This document shows, one piece after another, positions 12,351-24,088 of a stretch of 64,000 nt of DNA; position 1 is the stretch's first letter; every line of letters begins with the position of its first letter. A model generated the notes under the pieces. It searched no databases and was not told where the DNA came from. It worked only from the letters and a program-made list of their open reading frames with translations. The translations under genes and the position numbers were made by a program. Source of the DNA: Perilla frutescens (taxonomy: Eukaryota > Streptophyta > Magnoliopsida > Lamiales > Lamiaceae); assembly GCA_026008535.1 (NCBI GenBank), contig BRKX01000003.1, positions 24,728,001 to 24,792,000 on the forward strand, read 5' to 3'.

Positions 12351-15300
12351 CTCTATGCTAAGCATTGGTAAAAGAAAAAAACTATATTTGCTACTTTGAA
12401 CAGGTTTGTTCTTTGTGTAATTGTGCTGGCAGGTGAAAAATAATTAATGAAAATCTCTGGGAGCCTATGAAGGTATCTGAAAACAAAATTTATGTTCAAT
12501 ATTCATAAAGAGATAGTGCTTGAATATTTTAAACTCTCTCACTCTCTAACAAGTTCTGGTGCTTGTAATTGTGCTGGCAGGTGAATATTTGCTTAGAATT
12601 TTCTTGCTTCTTCATACAAGCTAGGCATTGCTTTATTATTCATTTAAGACTATCTCATAGCAGCAATAGCATTATAGACCTTCTATAGTATCTACTTTCC
12701 CATTTTAATTTCCCTGTTATTGATGCATATTGCTCAATAAATCAACATGTAGTGGGAACTGTACTTCTCTTAAAAGTATAAAGTTTTGCCTATCAGCTTT
12801 TGTTCAATTGCAGTTTCAGATTTGTTCAATTTCTGTTTGGTTTTGTTCATTTGTTGAAGAATGTGAGATTGCAGTTAACATTATATAGATGGCAATTCTC
12901 CCTCGAAAACCATGTGGAATTTCCCTCCAAAAGCATGGCAAAATCTGTGAAACTTTCCCTCCAAAAGCATGTCAAAAAGCTATGAAATTCCGTCCAATGA
13001 ATTTTACTCTCATTTGGTTAAGTTTTCATTTGGGACCGAAATTGATAGTGCAATGGGATCAAAATTGATAGCAAATTTAACGGAAACCGTAATGTCGAGG
13101 TCAAAACTGATAGTTCGTAACTTTTGGGACCAAAATAGACAGCTCTGGGATCAAAAGGGGAGCAAGGTGTGTCCTATGGGACCAAAAGTGAAATTTTCTC
13201 GCATTGAGCAAATCCAGGAGACACCAAAATTAAAAAAAAATTAACACTTTAAAAAAATAGGGTTCACTATTTCCAATTTAGGGTATATATTTATTTTAAA
13301 AATAATAATTATCAAGTGTAGTGCACGAGCCTGCGAGTTATCATCGGACGAGTACACTACGCCAAACACTTGATAAAACATTATATTAATTTACTTTAAT
13401 TTTAGGGTTCACTAAATCTAATTTAGGTATATATTTATTTCAAAAATGTTCACTCTTTTATTTCACTAAAAAATGACTCACAAGTGTACGGGGTAAATTG
13501 TAGCAAAATAATGGTGAGAACAGATATCGTATCCACAGAGACTAGCTATGTAATTCAACTAAGTACTCAATTTAACTATTCTACTTTATCTAGATGACCG
13601 GATCAAATGTTTGGTTGATTAAACTAAATTAAAACTAAGAGCTATAAATGAATAATAAAATAGGAACACAAAAATCAAATGGGAACTTCAGGGAGAAAAT
13701 GGATTCTAGGGTCTACACGTCTATGGATTTTATGAATTCAATTAATATATTAAACCAAGTTTAATTCCTAGATTTGCAGGAAAATTACTAAATTATCTAA
13801 ACCCTCTCTCTCGAGTAGGTTCTAGACATAGATTAGATCCTAATTATCATCTCTTGATCTCAAATTAGCATCTAACTCCTAACGGTTCTCAAGATTTATT
13901 CTCCTTACAATAACCTGCCAAATCTCTCGATCTAGCAAGCTCGTGTTATGCATTCCTAATCCATCAACTAATTAACCCCTCTCGAGCGATAATCAATTAA
14001 CTACACATGCGCATTTGATGGCCAAACAAATTCACAAGACAATTAATTTAAGGAAGCATAAGCAAATAAAGGAAAGGAACAATAGTATTAATTGAAATCA
14101 CAAAAATCCATAGTTGTGTTCAAATCCTAGAATCTCTAAATGTTTATCCACTCATCATCAAATTACAATCTATAGAAAATAAATAGATGATTAAAGCTAA
14201 CATGATAAACATAAACTAGAAATTGTAAATGCAACTTATGCCGAGTTGAATCTTCAATCTCAGTTGCTCTCTGTCGTTCTCCATTGTCTCTTGCTCTTCT
14301 CTGCTCATCTACAGGGTAAAAGTTCATAAATTTTAGTGCATAAAGAACCCTAATATAGTGTAGGAAGTTCAAGCCCAAGAATGGAAGAAAACCCGGTCCA
14401 GAAAGGAAACTCGTCGGAAATCGCCGAATAGAGCACGGACTGTGCAACAGGGAGCACAGTCCGTGCTCTTAATTGAAAAAAAAACATGTATGCTTCGCCA
14501 AGACAGGAGCACGGACCATGCTCTTTTTCGCCACCCGATACACTTCACCGTTTTGCTTCATTCTCGCTCGTTTCTCATCCGATTGACCTGTTTCCAGTTT
14601 CCACGTGCTCCTAACTCGATCCTCTATCTTCAAGTACTTTTTAAGCTCAATTAAGTCTCATAAAATAAATTTCATCAAATTCCTTTAAAATGAGCAAATC
14701 AAAGTAACAAACAACGCACACATATGCTCGCCAATATCACATGAGTTCAGAACCTGAACTCTGTGGATCTTTATTCTCTTAGAAACTGGGTCAGAGACAG
14801 AGAATAATATCCTATCGTGATCTTCCTCAATACACTAACCAGTGTACTAGAATAATCAGTTAGCCAAGATAAACTAACTTATCAGATTATTCTACGGTGT
14901 ACCGATGGTGTGTTCAGGACCATCTAAGCCGTGAGCTCTTCAATACATTACAAGGTTCTAATGATATGATCTTTACCATGTGACTCCCCACACCATATCA
15001 TCTACAATGTAAGTATATGGAACATTGCATAGAACAATTATAAAACATAATCTAAATGCAAACAGTGACTGCAATAACTTTCATTTCATATCATCATATC
15101 ATCAGAAAAGTATACAAAGACGAGCCTTCCAGTATACAAGACTAACATCACAGTCATAGAGGTGGTGCGGTGGACGGAGAGAAGTAATTGTTCGATGGAT
15201 CCTTCATTATTTAACGCCCCAGAGTTGCAACAACTTCTAAACGTAGGTCTCTTCGAATTGTCCTGTGTGGGTTTTTTTTAATCACCAATTCTAAATTTAA

Positions 15301-16466
15301 TGTTATATATTTTGCTGCGTTTTGGAGAAATTGGAACATGGATTTTCCTATTTTCCTCATCAATCTATTTAAATATGTGTCGTACTTAATTGCCTATCAG
15401 TTATACTTTCAAGAATTCACCTTCTTAGTATTGCGATGGTCATGTATGTGTATGCTCCTTAATTTTTCAAATATAGTAATTTCAAGTAAAAGATCTCAAT
15501 ACTTCATCTAATTCATATTGAAGTATAGATGAGATGTTTGAGAAGCAGGATCTATTACTCCCATTACATTTTCATCACGTTCAGTTCACTCCTTCATTAG
15601 AAATCTAATTCTGGACTTGCTCTTTACTATCCAGTTTCCTATGATGATATCCAACAAAGTTACTAGTTTCTTAAGAGTACAAATATTTTATCTTTCTATT
15701 ACTTTCACTGATCTCCTTGCTGGGCTTCTTATTTTTGTTTGTGTGGTCATTTTGTTGTTCCTGAGATCTTATGTTGACATAATCCATCTCCTCTTTGTGG
15801 TTAGGCTCTGTAGGACAAGGCACTTTAGTTTAGATTCTTGCTGCAGAAACCATTCTCAAGTTGTAATAGACTTCCACGGGTTCTGATCCATTATTTTACA
15901 AATCATTTAACATCATACATTCACTGAAACATTACTCTGATGAAGGAGTTGCCTGCAGGCACGTGTCAAGTCCTTATATTGTAGTGCTGATAGTGAAGTC
16001 AGTGAAGCATATTCAGATCTAATTGCTTCATCAAAGAAGACATTGGATTCTACACTGGAATTGCAGCAGGTGTACTTGTTGTGAAAGCAGTAATCTCCAT
16101 TTAGCTTCATTTTAATGCCCTATACATTCTAGTTACTTAGTAAATTATTTTGTGTTATAAGGGTGTCTTGCCCTGCTAAATGTTTTTTTTCCCTTTATTA
16201 CTTCTGTGCTTAACTGAATTTAACCTTTTCAGGCTCTGGTGGCATACAATCCATCAATTACTCGATTTGAAGAAGGTATGCGTATAACAGAATAAGTATT
16301 CTTTCTTAGAGTAGTGAAAGTTCCAAAATTAAATGGATTTATTTTGTAGGGTTTATAAAGCCAACAATCTTAACAAATATTATCTATGTTGCTTTTTTGA
16401 TGACCTTTAACTACATATTCCTACTAAAAGATGTGAAGCTAGTTTCTTCTGCAATGCTTTTTATAT
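12351..16466. repeat. Array unit 4 (mixed B-type, 4116 bp)
   Basis: Carries the B-type 8-T run and the B-type markers near its ends, but A-type bases through much of the middle. This mosaic is expected from gene conversion or crossing-over inside an array. Private changes include GTAGGT in place of the GTAAGT splice donor at 15243 and 'cttcctc' for 'cctcctc' near 14822. Confidence 0.95.
15195..16275 (+). pseudogene. Captured host-gene fragment, exons 1-3 (unit 4; altered donor)
   Basis: Fourth copy: exon 1 at 15195-15242, exon 2 at 15959-16069, exon 3 at 16233-16275. Exon 1 is followed by GTAGGT instead of GTAAGT. The site keeps the invariant GT but loses the consensus A at +4, so splicing of exon 1 may be weaker here. 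Coding bases are otherwise unchanged. Confidence 0.6.
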
Positions 16467-17963
16467 CTCTATGCTAAGCATTGGTAAAAGAAAAAAACTA
16501 TATTTGCTACTTTGAACAGGTTTGTTCTTTGTGTAATTGTGCTGACAGGTGAAAAATAATTAATGAAAATCTCTGGGAGCCTATGAAGGTATCTGAAAAC
16601 AAAATTTATGTTCAATATTCATAAAGAGATAGTGCTTGAATATTTTAAACTCTCTCACTCTCTAACAAGTTCTGGTGCTTGTAATTGTGCTGGCAGGTGA
16701 ATATTTGCTTAGAATTTTCTTGCTTCTTCATACAAGCTAGGCATTGCTTTATTATTCATTTAAGACTATCTCATAGCAGCAATAGCATTATAGACCTTCT
16801 ATAGTATCTACTTTCCCATTTTAATTTCCCTGTTATTGATGCATATTGCTCAATAAATCAACATGTAGTGGGAACTGTACTTCTCTTAAAAGTATAAAGT
16901 TTTGCCTATCAGCTTTTGTTCAATTGCAGTTTCAGATTTGTTCAATTTATGTTTGGTTTTGTTCATTTGTTGAAGAATGTGAGATTGCAGTTAACATTAT
17001 ATAGATGGCAATTCTCCCTCGAAAACCATGTGGAATTTCCCTCCAAAAGCATGGCAAAATCTGTGAAACTTTCCCTCCAAAAGCATGTCAAAAAGCTATG
17101 AAATTCCGTCCAATGAATTTTACTCTCATTTGGTTAAGTTTTCATTTGGGACCGAAATTGATAGTGCAATGGGATCAAAATTGATAGCAAATTTAACGGA
17201 AACCGTAATGTCGAGGTCAAAATTGATAGTTCGTAACTTTTGGGACCAAAATAGACAGCTCTGGGATCAAAAGGGGAGCAAGGCGTGTCCTATGGGACCA
17301 AAAGTGAAATTTTCTCGCATTGAGCAAATCCAGGAGACACCAAAATTAAAAAAAAATTAACACTTTAAAAAAATAGGGTTCACTATTTCCAATTTAGGGT
17401 ATATATTTATTTTAAAAATAATAATTATCAAGTGTAGTGCACGAGCCTGCGAGTTATCATCGGACGAGTACACTACGCCAAACACTTGATAAAATATTAT
17501 ATTAATTTACTTTAATTTTAGGGTTCACTAAATCTAATTTAGGTATATATTTATTTCAAAAATGTTCACTCTTTTATTTCACTAAAAAATGACTCACAAG
17601 TGTACGGGGTAAATTGTAGCAAAATAATGGTGAGAACAGATATCGTATCCACGGAGACTAGCTATGTAATTCAACTAAGTACTCAAAGAAGACATTGGAT
17701 TCTACACTGGAATTGCAGCAGGTGTACTTGTTGTGAAAGCAGTAATCTCCATTTAGCTTCATTTTAATGCCCTATACATTCTAGTTACTTAGTAAATTAT
17801 TTTGTGTTATAAGGGTGTCTTGCCCTGCTAAATGTTTTTTTTCCCTTTATTACTTCTGTGCTTAACTGAATTTAACCTTTTCAGGCTCTGGTGGCATACA
17901 ATCCATCAATTACTCGATTTGAAGAAGGTATGCGTATAACAGAATAAGTATTCTTTCTTAGAG
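16467..17963. repeat. Array unit 5, internally deleted, at the array edge
   Basis: Follows unit sequence to 17686, then jumps to the equivalent of unit-1 position 3686, losing 2465 bp (unit-1 positions 1221-3685). TCAA is present at both breakpoints, so the junction has 4-bp microhomology. Lost are the LTR segment, hairpin, exon 1 and most of exon 2 of the gene fragment. Homology ends at about 17963, equivalent to unit-1 position 3962, where unique DNA begins. A truncated terminal copy is typical of the edge of a tandem array. Confidence 0.93.
17687..17927 (+). pseudogene. Captured host-gene fragment, end of exon 2 and exon 3 (unit 5)
   Basis: Only the tail of exon 2 (to 17721) and exon 3 (17885-17927) remain; exon 1 and the start of exon 2 went in the 2465-bp deletion. 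Unique DNA begins 36 bp past exon 3. It shows no clear exon that could continue the gene, so the rest of the parent gene is not next to the array. Confidence 0.55.
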
Positions 17964-19091
17964 GATTGAACTTCGTTATACGTCTTACAATAGATTTCTA
18001 CTTGTTTAGAATTTCCTTAAAATAAGGAGATATTTCACTTGTAATTTTTGCAACATATAAATCATAAGCTTGGATTAGATAAAAATAAATAATTTCATAA
18101 CAAAAATAAGTAATCATTATTTTAAAATTTGTATATAAACAAAATAAAATAATATATGAGATAAAATAGTAATTATTTACTTTGGATGTAATGAGTTTCA
18201 ATTATGAGTTATTAATTATTTGGTTTGGTTGGGGGATGGTTCTTCTCATTGTCTGTATTAATCTGAATATCAGGTGTAATAATTTATTTTCTATAAAGTA
18301 AAATAGTAGCTCTATTTTGACCATTTTGGGCAAGTTAGCATGATGCATAAGAAATCATAATAAAATGATTCAATCTGTGAAGTGTTATATATATTCAATG
18401 AATTATTTTATCAAACATATTCATATATAAATACATGTGCGAATCGATGATGAGATGCACATTCAATGCACCCTTAAAATGAGATATCCCTCATAATTTG
18501 GTCTTATATTCAAATATATAGAATTTATTCCCATCATAGACAATTTTAATCAGGCATTAAATCTCAAACCCTTCTTGTTCTTGCTCTTTTTCTTAAACCC
18601 TTGCACTATATCTCTACTCTTTCTAAATCTAAATGAGGCAAAACTGGGATGGATTTCCTTGAATTTTGAAATAGAGTTTGTATATGTGGTGAGGATCGCA
18701 GTCGAGGAGACTATGGTTGAGGGTCAGAAACATGGCCACCAGCCACAGTTGCACCTGCGCTTTCATCCCTATGTTGGTGAGAAAATTGTAAATTTGGTCC
18801 CACAGAGCATGTCCGTGTTTGGTTTTGGTTCCAAACAATGTAACTGTGACCCTTTTTCTATTTTTGAACCCAAAATGATCCTAAAAGACTATGATATGCA
18901 AATATAGTCCCAAAATTTTTAACGGGCTAGTTAACGATTGATGGAATGTTAGCACGTGAGACTCACATGACTTTTAGTGACCCTAATTGAAAAAAAATCC
19001 CCAAATTAAGACTATTTCCTAAATTTATTCCCAATTTCACGATATCACTCAACCTAATTGAGAAAAAAAATCCCCAAATTTATTCCGCTTC
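17964..19091. other. Single-copy AT-rich DNA, no gene seen
   Basis: This 1.1-kb stretch separates the tandem array from the gene fragment at 19092. An open frame of 110 codons (18575-18907) has no features I recognise. Near the right end, 'cctaattga(g)aaaaaaaatccccaaatt' occurs twice about 74 bp apart (18982 and 19056), a short imperfect direct repeat. Confidence 0.5.
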
Positions 19092-19504
19092 ATGGCGGAA
19101 GAGCCTTCGGCGCCGCCTCCATTAATTCAGCAGTGCTGCTGCTCCGGCTCATGAGAAAGCAGTGAACTTGGGTCTTCTTCTTCGTATCGGTCTACACATT
19201 TCTGCTATTCCTCTTGTGGAATCTCCTCAAAAATCTGTGATCTCCTGGTACAAATTTCAATCGACGACATCCTTCTCATCAGGGTGGCCGGCATAGTACG
19301 CTTTCGTGTTGTTAGGGAAAACGTTCGGGCTGTTCTCCATGGCGGCAACGCTGGCGGTGCCAGCCACCATGGTGACGTGGATAACGGTGATGGTATTGCT
19401 CATGTTTTGTTGCAAGCCAAGGAAGATGCTTTTGGTGGAGGGGAAGAAATTGACAGCTAAGGTTACTGGGTTTGTAGTCAAGGTTTTAACAATGAATGGA
19501 AATG
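19092..19504 (+). pseudogene. Decayed exon of a small plant membrane-protein gene
   Basis: From the ATG at 19092 the frame opens with an acidic/proline-rich start (MAEEPSAPPP) but soon stops. A second frame gives a strongly hydrophobic stretch (VFFFVSVYTFLLFLWNLL, about 19168-19225). A third gives another hydrophobic segment (MVTWITVMVLLMF, about 19370-19410) followed by basic residues and 'KVTGFVVKVL'. The last block ends at GTAAGC (19505), a good splice donor. Two membrane-like segments separated by frame breaks suggest a broken exon of a short two-pass membrane protein; sequencing errors cannot be excluded. I cannot name the family. The next exon is not visible because Copia E1 lies 162 bp downstream. 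Confidence 0.45.
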
Positions 19505-19666
19505 GTAAGCCTCTTGATATATTTTCAGTGAAACATTACTTTTTCATTTTTCTTCTTCATGTTTTGTAATATAGTGTCTAATCATTTGTTAAATCGAGTT
19601 TTGTTTAATGTAATGATCAAAATGTGGTTGGAGAATATTGATTTGGAAAATGTGAGGAATGTGTTC
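19505..19666. other. Intron-like DNA up to the E1 insertion point
   Basis: AT-rich, T-rich sequence follows the donor at 19505 and ends with TGTTC (19662-19666), the presumed 5-bp target duplication of E1. The second TGTTC copy should lie beyond the window. Confidence 0.45.
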
Positions 19667-20586
19667 TGAAAAACGATAATCCGTGCTCACAAGTGTTTAA
19701 TTAATACTATTTATTAACTGTTCTACGATATATGTGAGATAGATGTAAGAACATAAAATGTAAAGTAGTAAATGTAAAGTAGTAAAATACACTCTGGGGG
19801 GATTGCTCCCAAACTTGAAGATTCGATTTTTATTCCTTCATGAAGTGTATTATGGTTCTTACACATACAGGGCTCCCTCCTTATGTCGCCCGTTCTTCTC
19901 CACGAACTCTTTTGCTAGTTGAAAGTTATAAGATCCCCTTACAACCATGACACTAGACTCTCTCTAGCTACCCATGACTTCAACTTACAATCTCTCCCGA
20001 GATTGCGCACAAAACGGATTAATAAAAATCCCTCATGTGTTTCACTCGAAAACACTCAAAACTAGTCTATCACGTTGAACTGTTTTAAGGAACAACTACT
20101 AGTAAATACTTGGGACACAAACCACAATGACTCTCAAATAATATGCTTAGAGAATCTAAGAAAAACGTCCACCGATTGCACAATGAATCAGCCTTCATAT
20201 AGTCTTCACTTCAAGATTGACGTTGATCTTCATCCGCCGCCAATATGATAAGTGAATGATGGTTTGTGATCTTCCCAAACGTGTGTAGATACTTTCCTTG
20301 GATAGGAGGGTTATTAGCAGCTCGGTATCTACTCTACGTGGCAGTCAATCGAACATATCTTGCCTTTCACGAACGGATCCGCGCAAGATCTTCTATTTAT
20401 GGAAACTGCCATATACAAGTATCCCTAGTTCTATCTGGGACATTAGAGGGGACAGTTTGCCAACTGTTCTTCTTTTCAAGCACAGCGGAATGAATAGCTT
20501 CAGGGACATACCCAAGCACATATTGTCGAACATATCTCGCCAACAAAACAACATGAACACTTAGTGCATAAACGGTGGCACTAACA
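19667..20586 (-). repeat. E1 3' LTR (920 bp)
   Basis: On the plus strand it begins TGAAAAACG and ends ACTAACA. Its reverse complement is similar along its length to the E3 5' LTR at 26132-26963, for example 'gagatatgttcgacaat' and 'tatgcactaag'. It directly borders the polypurine tract. Open frames across it (20266-20564) are not genes. Confidence 0.85.
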
Positions 20587-20600
20587 ATCTCCCCCTTTGA
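20587..20600 (-). other. E1 polypurine tract
   Basis: On the minus strand a purine run (AAAGGGGGAGAT) abuts the LTR start TGTTAGTG, the expected place for the plus-strand primer of reverse transcription. The next ~210 bp, to the env-like ORF, shows no gene. Confidence 0.8.
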
Positions 20601-20811
20601 TGTTTATGGTCGACAATTATCATCTCAATCTGCACAACACTTGAATGAACTTCGCAGATCAAAATATATCAAAACAAGCAATATATTTTAAAAAAACTAT
20701 CTAGGACAGTTCCAAGCACACTCCCCTTAAGTCTGATCTGGGAGTGCCTTCAAACATCATGAACATTGTTTGTGCGGTCACGACCACATTATCTGGTGGA
20801 TCACAAATTAA

Positions 20812-23082
20812 TTACAGACCAACAAAAAAAAATTGTTCAACAACAAGTTGTAGCAAAAATATAAAAAGAGCACACAAGCTCTTATCAGCAGTAGCAGTGG
20901 ACAGACAGCAACAAGCTTGACCTTCACTCCCCCTTTCTTCCTCTTCTCCTTGCTTCCTCTCCCTCTTAATTGTTGCCAAAAACGGCAAAAGCTTTGAATG
21001 CAGGGAGGCATCATCATCATCATCAGCATCAGCATCAACATCGATAGGTGCATCAGCCACAGTGGAAGACTGATCAGTAGAAGGTCCAGCAGTAGCATCA
21101 TCAAATGGCAAGGCAAGTCCAAGAGCCCAAGCTCGAAGATCAACCAAGAGAGACTCCAACTCCTGCTCTCAAATCTTAAAAGCCTTGATGGACTTCTTCA
21201 GCAGTTGCACTTCACGCTCCAGAGATTTTATGTGTCTGTCAAAGAAAACAGAAGTGACAGATCTGTGAGGAATAGAAGGTGACACAATTCCACAGCCACC
21301 AGCATCATCTCTGACAGGGATATCTTGAACGTGCTGGGATGAAAACAACTTCTGGCTGATTATGAGCGGCGCCTCTGGCTCATAAAAATCATCAGCATTC
21401 ACAACATCCCACTGAGCCATAGTCAAGCTGAAAATCAGGCCAAGGAATCCTATCGGCTGCTGACTCCAGAAAGACTCTGCATGCGCCACAACATGCTCAA
21501 AGATGAGTTGGCCAAGGTTGAATTCCATTCGAGTTCCAACCTTAAACAACAACAGACTAAGGGGCTTCCCAATCGTTGAGTTATGCGTACTGGGGATCCA
21601 ATTACGAACAACAATCTTGTGAAGTATCGAATACTTCACACTCAAATCTGATGCCATTAAAGCTCGGCCTGAAGGCCACACACATCTACTACATCCCGTT
21701 AACTCAGCAACAACCTCATCCAAATTAAACACTGGTGCAGGAGCAACCACATGCTCACGACCCTAATATGCATTGATCACAGAAGGAGAAAATGGAATCC
21801 AATGACCCCGCACAAATACAGAAAAAACATGCTCAGAAGAAGCATCACGAATAGACTTGGACAAATTGGCATAAAATTCATGCACAATTACAGCAACAAA
21901 GACAGGGGCAGAATAAGCAGACTTCTCCAATCTTAGATCATGCAAAATTTCAATCACCCCAATACCTTCTACATCTGTCTTAATCAACTTGCGCTCAAAC
22001 ACTAAGGAGCGACCAACAACCAACTTATACTGACTCTGGTGAAAAGCAGAAAGGAACTTACTCGAATCATACGCTTCAGATTCAGAATCAGATCTGTCAG
22101 GGACATCTACAGTGATATCCTCTGCTTTATCATCAGACGGAGAAGGTGCTCTGGCTTACTTCATCAACAGGTGGTGAGGACTCGACACCAATCCCATCCT
22201 CTGCTCAGATAAAATCCGTGTAACATGGTGAACAGGAACAACAACAGACTTCCTAGGCAGAGCCTTTTTACCAAAACTCTTTGAAGATGTGGGGTCTTTT
22301 GAAGACGACCCCTTCTTTGCAGCTACCTTCTTGGACTTGGGGGTTTTAGAATGTGGCCCTTTCTTCGTAGCAACTTTCGCCAGCACTTTCGATTTTAGGT
22401 TGGCGATGAAAGTGTCATTTTCATCATCAGACACTGAAGAGCTGACTGGTATATCACGCAACTGCAGCTTGCGTTTGGTCCCGCGAGTTTTCTCTAAAGA
22501 TGGGACAGAAACAGACTCGGCCATGGGCGAAACATCATCCAAGAAGGAGATGTCAACATCTTCTTCTCATTCCCCTTTATCAAGGGTATCAACAGCAACA
22601 GGGGGTGAAGCTTCACCTAAGGGAACTTGAATGGTGACTACAAGCGAGTCACTAATCACCGGAGAGGTGGCGAGAACAGCAGTTTCTTACACAAACTTTA
22701 ACGCATCAATCGATGCTGTAAATTCTTCAATTGAGGCAGAAATATCATCAACAGCAGAGGCAATCAAAGCTTCCACCGATTCAGTATTCTCTAGAGGCGG
22801 TGAAGGAGGATCATTAGAAACCCTGGGAGAGGGAAGAACCACATAATCTTTCTCAGACATAGATCTAACAACAGCTTCAACAGATGATGCCACAGAAAGA
22901 GGCACAGAAGCAGGGACATTGAGAATCACCTCAATCGACTGTTCCAAAGCAGGGGCGGTGGAGCCAAAGGGAGCAAACACCAACGGTTTTGATAGCTCTC
23001 CTAACTTGAGCCACAAATCTTGCGTATAAATCTTCAGCTTCTTGAAAAGAGATGGCTTGGAAGATTCAATTTTGTCCGCCAT
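20812..23082 (-). pseudogene. E1 env-like third ORF (757 codons, 4 internal stops)
   Basis: A single minus-strand frame from ATG at 23082 to 20812 is broken only by stops ending at 22687, 22156, 21763 and 21169, with no frameshift. Order: an N-terminal Ser/Ala/Pro-rich region; a Lys-rich segment with runs such as KSKKVAAKKG; a conserved core (VFVRGHWIPFSPSVINAY, then the stretch with RMEFNLGQLIFEHV); a coiled-coil-like stretch near 21200; an acidic Asp/Ala run; and a hydrophobic C-terminus (ALFIFLLQLVV). It resembles the 'env-like' or putative plant transposon proteins found 3' of pol in SIRE-type Copia elements. That placement is known for the family; an envelope function is not proven there and I do not infer it here. 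The core resembles E6 ORFs A, B and C. Confidence 0.7.
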
Positions 23083-23503
23083 TGATTTCTAAGGAGAAAG
23101 ACTCTTGATAGTAGGAAGTTCAAGAGAGAAAGGCTTGAGGAGAAAGAGAATTTTGTTTAAAAAAAATCCACTGACTTAAGAAATTTGAACAGTAGATTTT
23201 ACCCTTAATTAGAGAATTTTAAGATGAAAATTCCTATAACTATCACATCCCATAAACAACACCCCTCTGCTCATTCTTGGGAAGTGGAACCGAACTCGGC
23301 ACGGGAAACAAGGATCCACTAGCCATTGAGAAATAACTGTTCAAACTGTCTCATCATCTGTCTGAGACATACTTTGGCAGACATTGTATCGACCACATCA
23401 ACTTGGTCATTTTACTCTCTCTGTACACACATTACTAACCAAGATAGTACAGAGAGGCTTCTCTCAGAGGAGAAGTTCAGAGAACACAAAGACCCAAAGA
23501 GGA
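23083..23503 (-). other. E1 spacer between pol and env-like ORF
   Basis: About 420 bp without a gene. On the minus strand the 70 bp before the env-like ATG are pyrimidine-rich (runs like CTTTCTCTCTTG), which could be a leader or a splice-acceptor tract for a separate mRNA. This is inference from composition only. Confidence 0.4.
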
Positions 23504-24088
23504 TCAAAGTGTTTCAAACCTTGCACTATCAAGTGCCTTTGTAAAGATATCCGCAAGTTGTGCTTCAGTTCCAACATATTCAATTACAAGCAATCCATCT
23601 TCAATAAGTTCACGGATGAAATGGTGACGAATATCTATGTGTTTTGTTCGTGAGTGCCGGACATGATTCTTTGAAATATTTATTGCACTCATATTGTCAC
23701 AGAAGATGGTAAGGACAGATTGTGGCACACCATAGTCAAGCAACATTTGCTTCATCCAAAGAAGTTGAGTACAATAGCTCCCAGCCGTAATATATTCCGC
23801 TTCAACAGTGGATAGAGAGATCGAATTCTGTTTCTTACTAAACCATGAAACCATGTTGTTTCCAAGGAAGAAACATCCTCCAGAGGTACTCTTTCCATCT
23901 TCAGTACAACTAGCCCAATCTGCATCACAAAACCCCACCAAACTAGGGTTTGTATCATAGGAAAACCAAAGTCCTAGCTCAGCAGTACCTTTTATGTACT
24001 TGATTATTGCTTGACAAATTTTAGATGACTTTCTTTGAGATCAGATTGGTACCGTGCACAAACTCCCACACTATAGCAAATGTCTGGC
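23504..24088 (-). pseudogene. E1 RNase H and C-terminal reverse transcriptase
   Basis: On the minus strand this continues from the second E1 pol piece across solo LTR E2. It encodes Copia RNase H: FCDADWASC, STVEAEYI, CDNMSAINISKN, RTKHIDIRHHFI and the terminal ADIFTKAL, stopping at 23504. RNase H degrades the RNA strand during reverse transcription. A one-base deletion near 24020 (compare 'gtcaagcacataatc' in E3 at about 60240) breaks the frame between 'PDICYS' and the RNase H part. E3 (60165-60720) is the close relative for comparison. Confidence 0.9.

Larger units (their letters stand above)
1..17963. repeat. Tandem array of a 4.1-kb composite unit (4 full copies + 1 deleted copy)
   Basis: Head-to-tail repetition is direct: the 10-mer at base 1 recurs at 4118, 8234, 12351 and 16467, giving units of 4117, 4116, 4117 and 4116 bp and a shortened fifth copy. 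The one-base length difference is a T-run of 9 or 8 after exon 1 of the captured gene. By eye the copies differ at only a few tens of positions, so amplification is recent. The window opens inside the array, so the left end is not seen. The right end is at about 17963, where homology stops after a shared TTAGAG. A circular intermediate or unequal crossing-over could have made the array; the sequence does not decide. Confidence 0.97.

Noticed and set aside
1..17963. Satellite DNA or Helitron tandem insertion as explanation of the array
   Set aside because: The unit is far too large and gene-like for a satellite. I found no Helitron-type CTRR end with a preceding hairpin at the unit boundary, though the true boundary is unknown.
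18575..18907. 110-codon open frame in single-copy DNA
   Set aside because: No domain, no matching splice structure, low-complexity start; likely chance.
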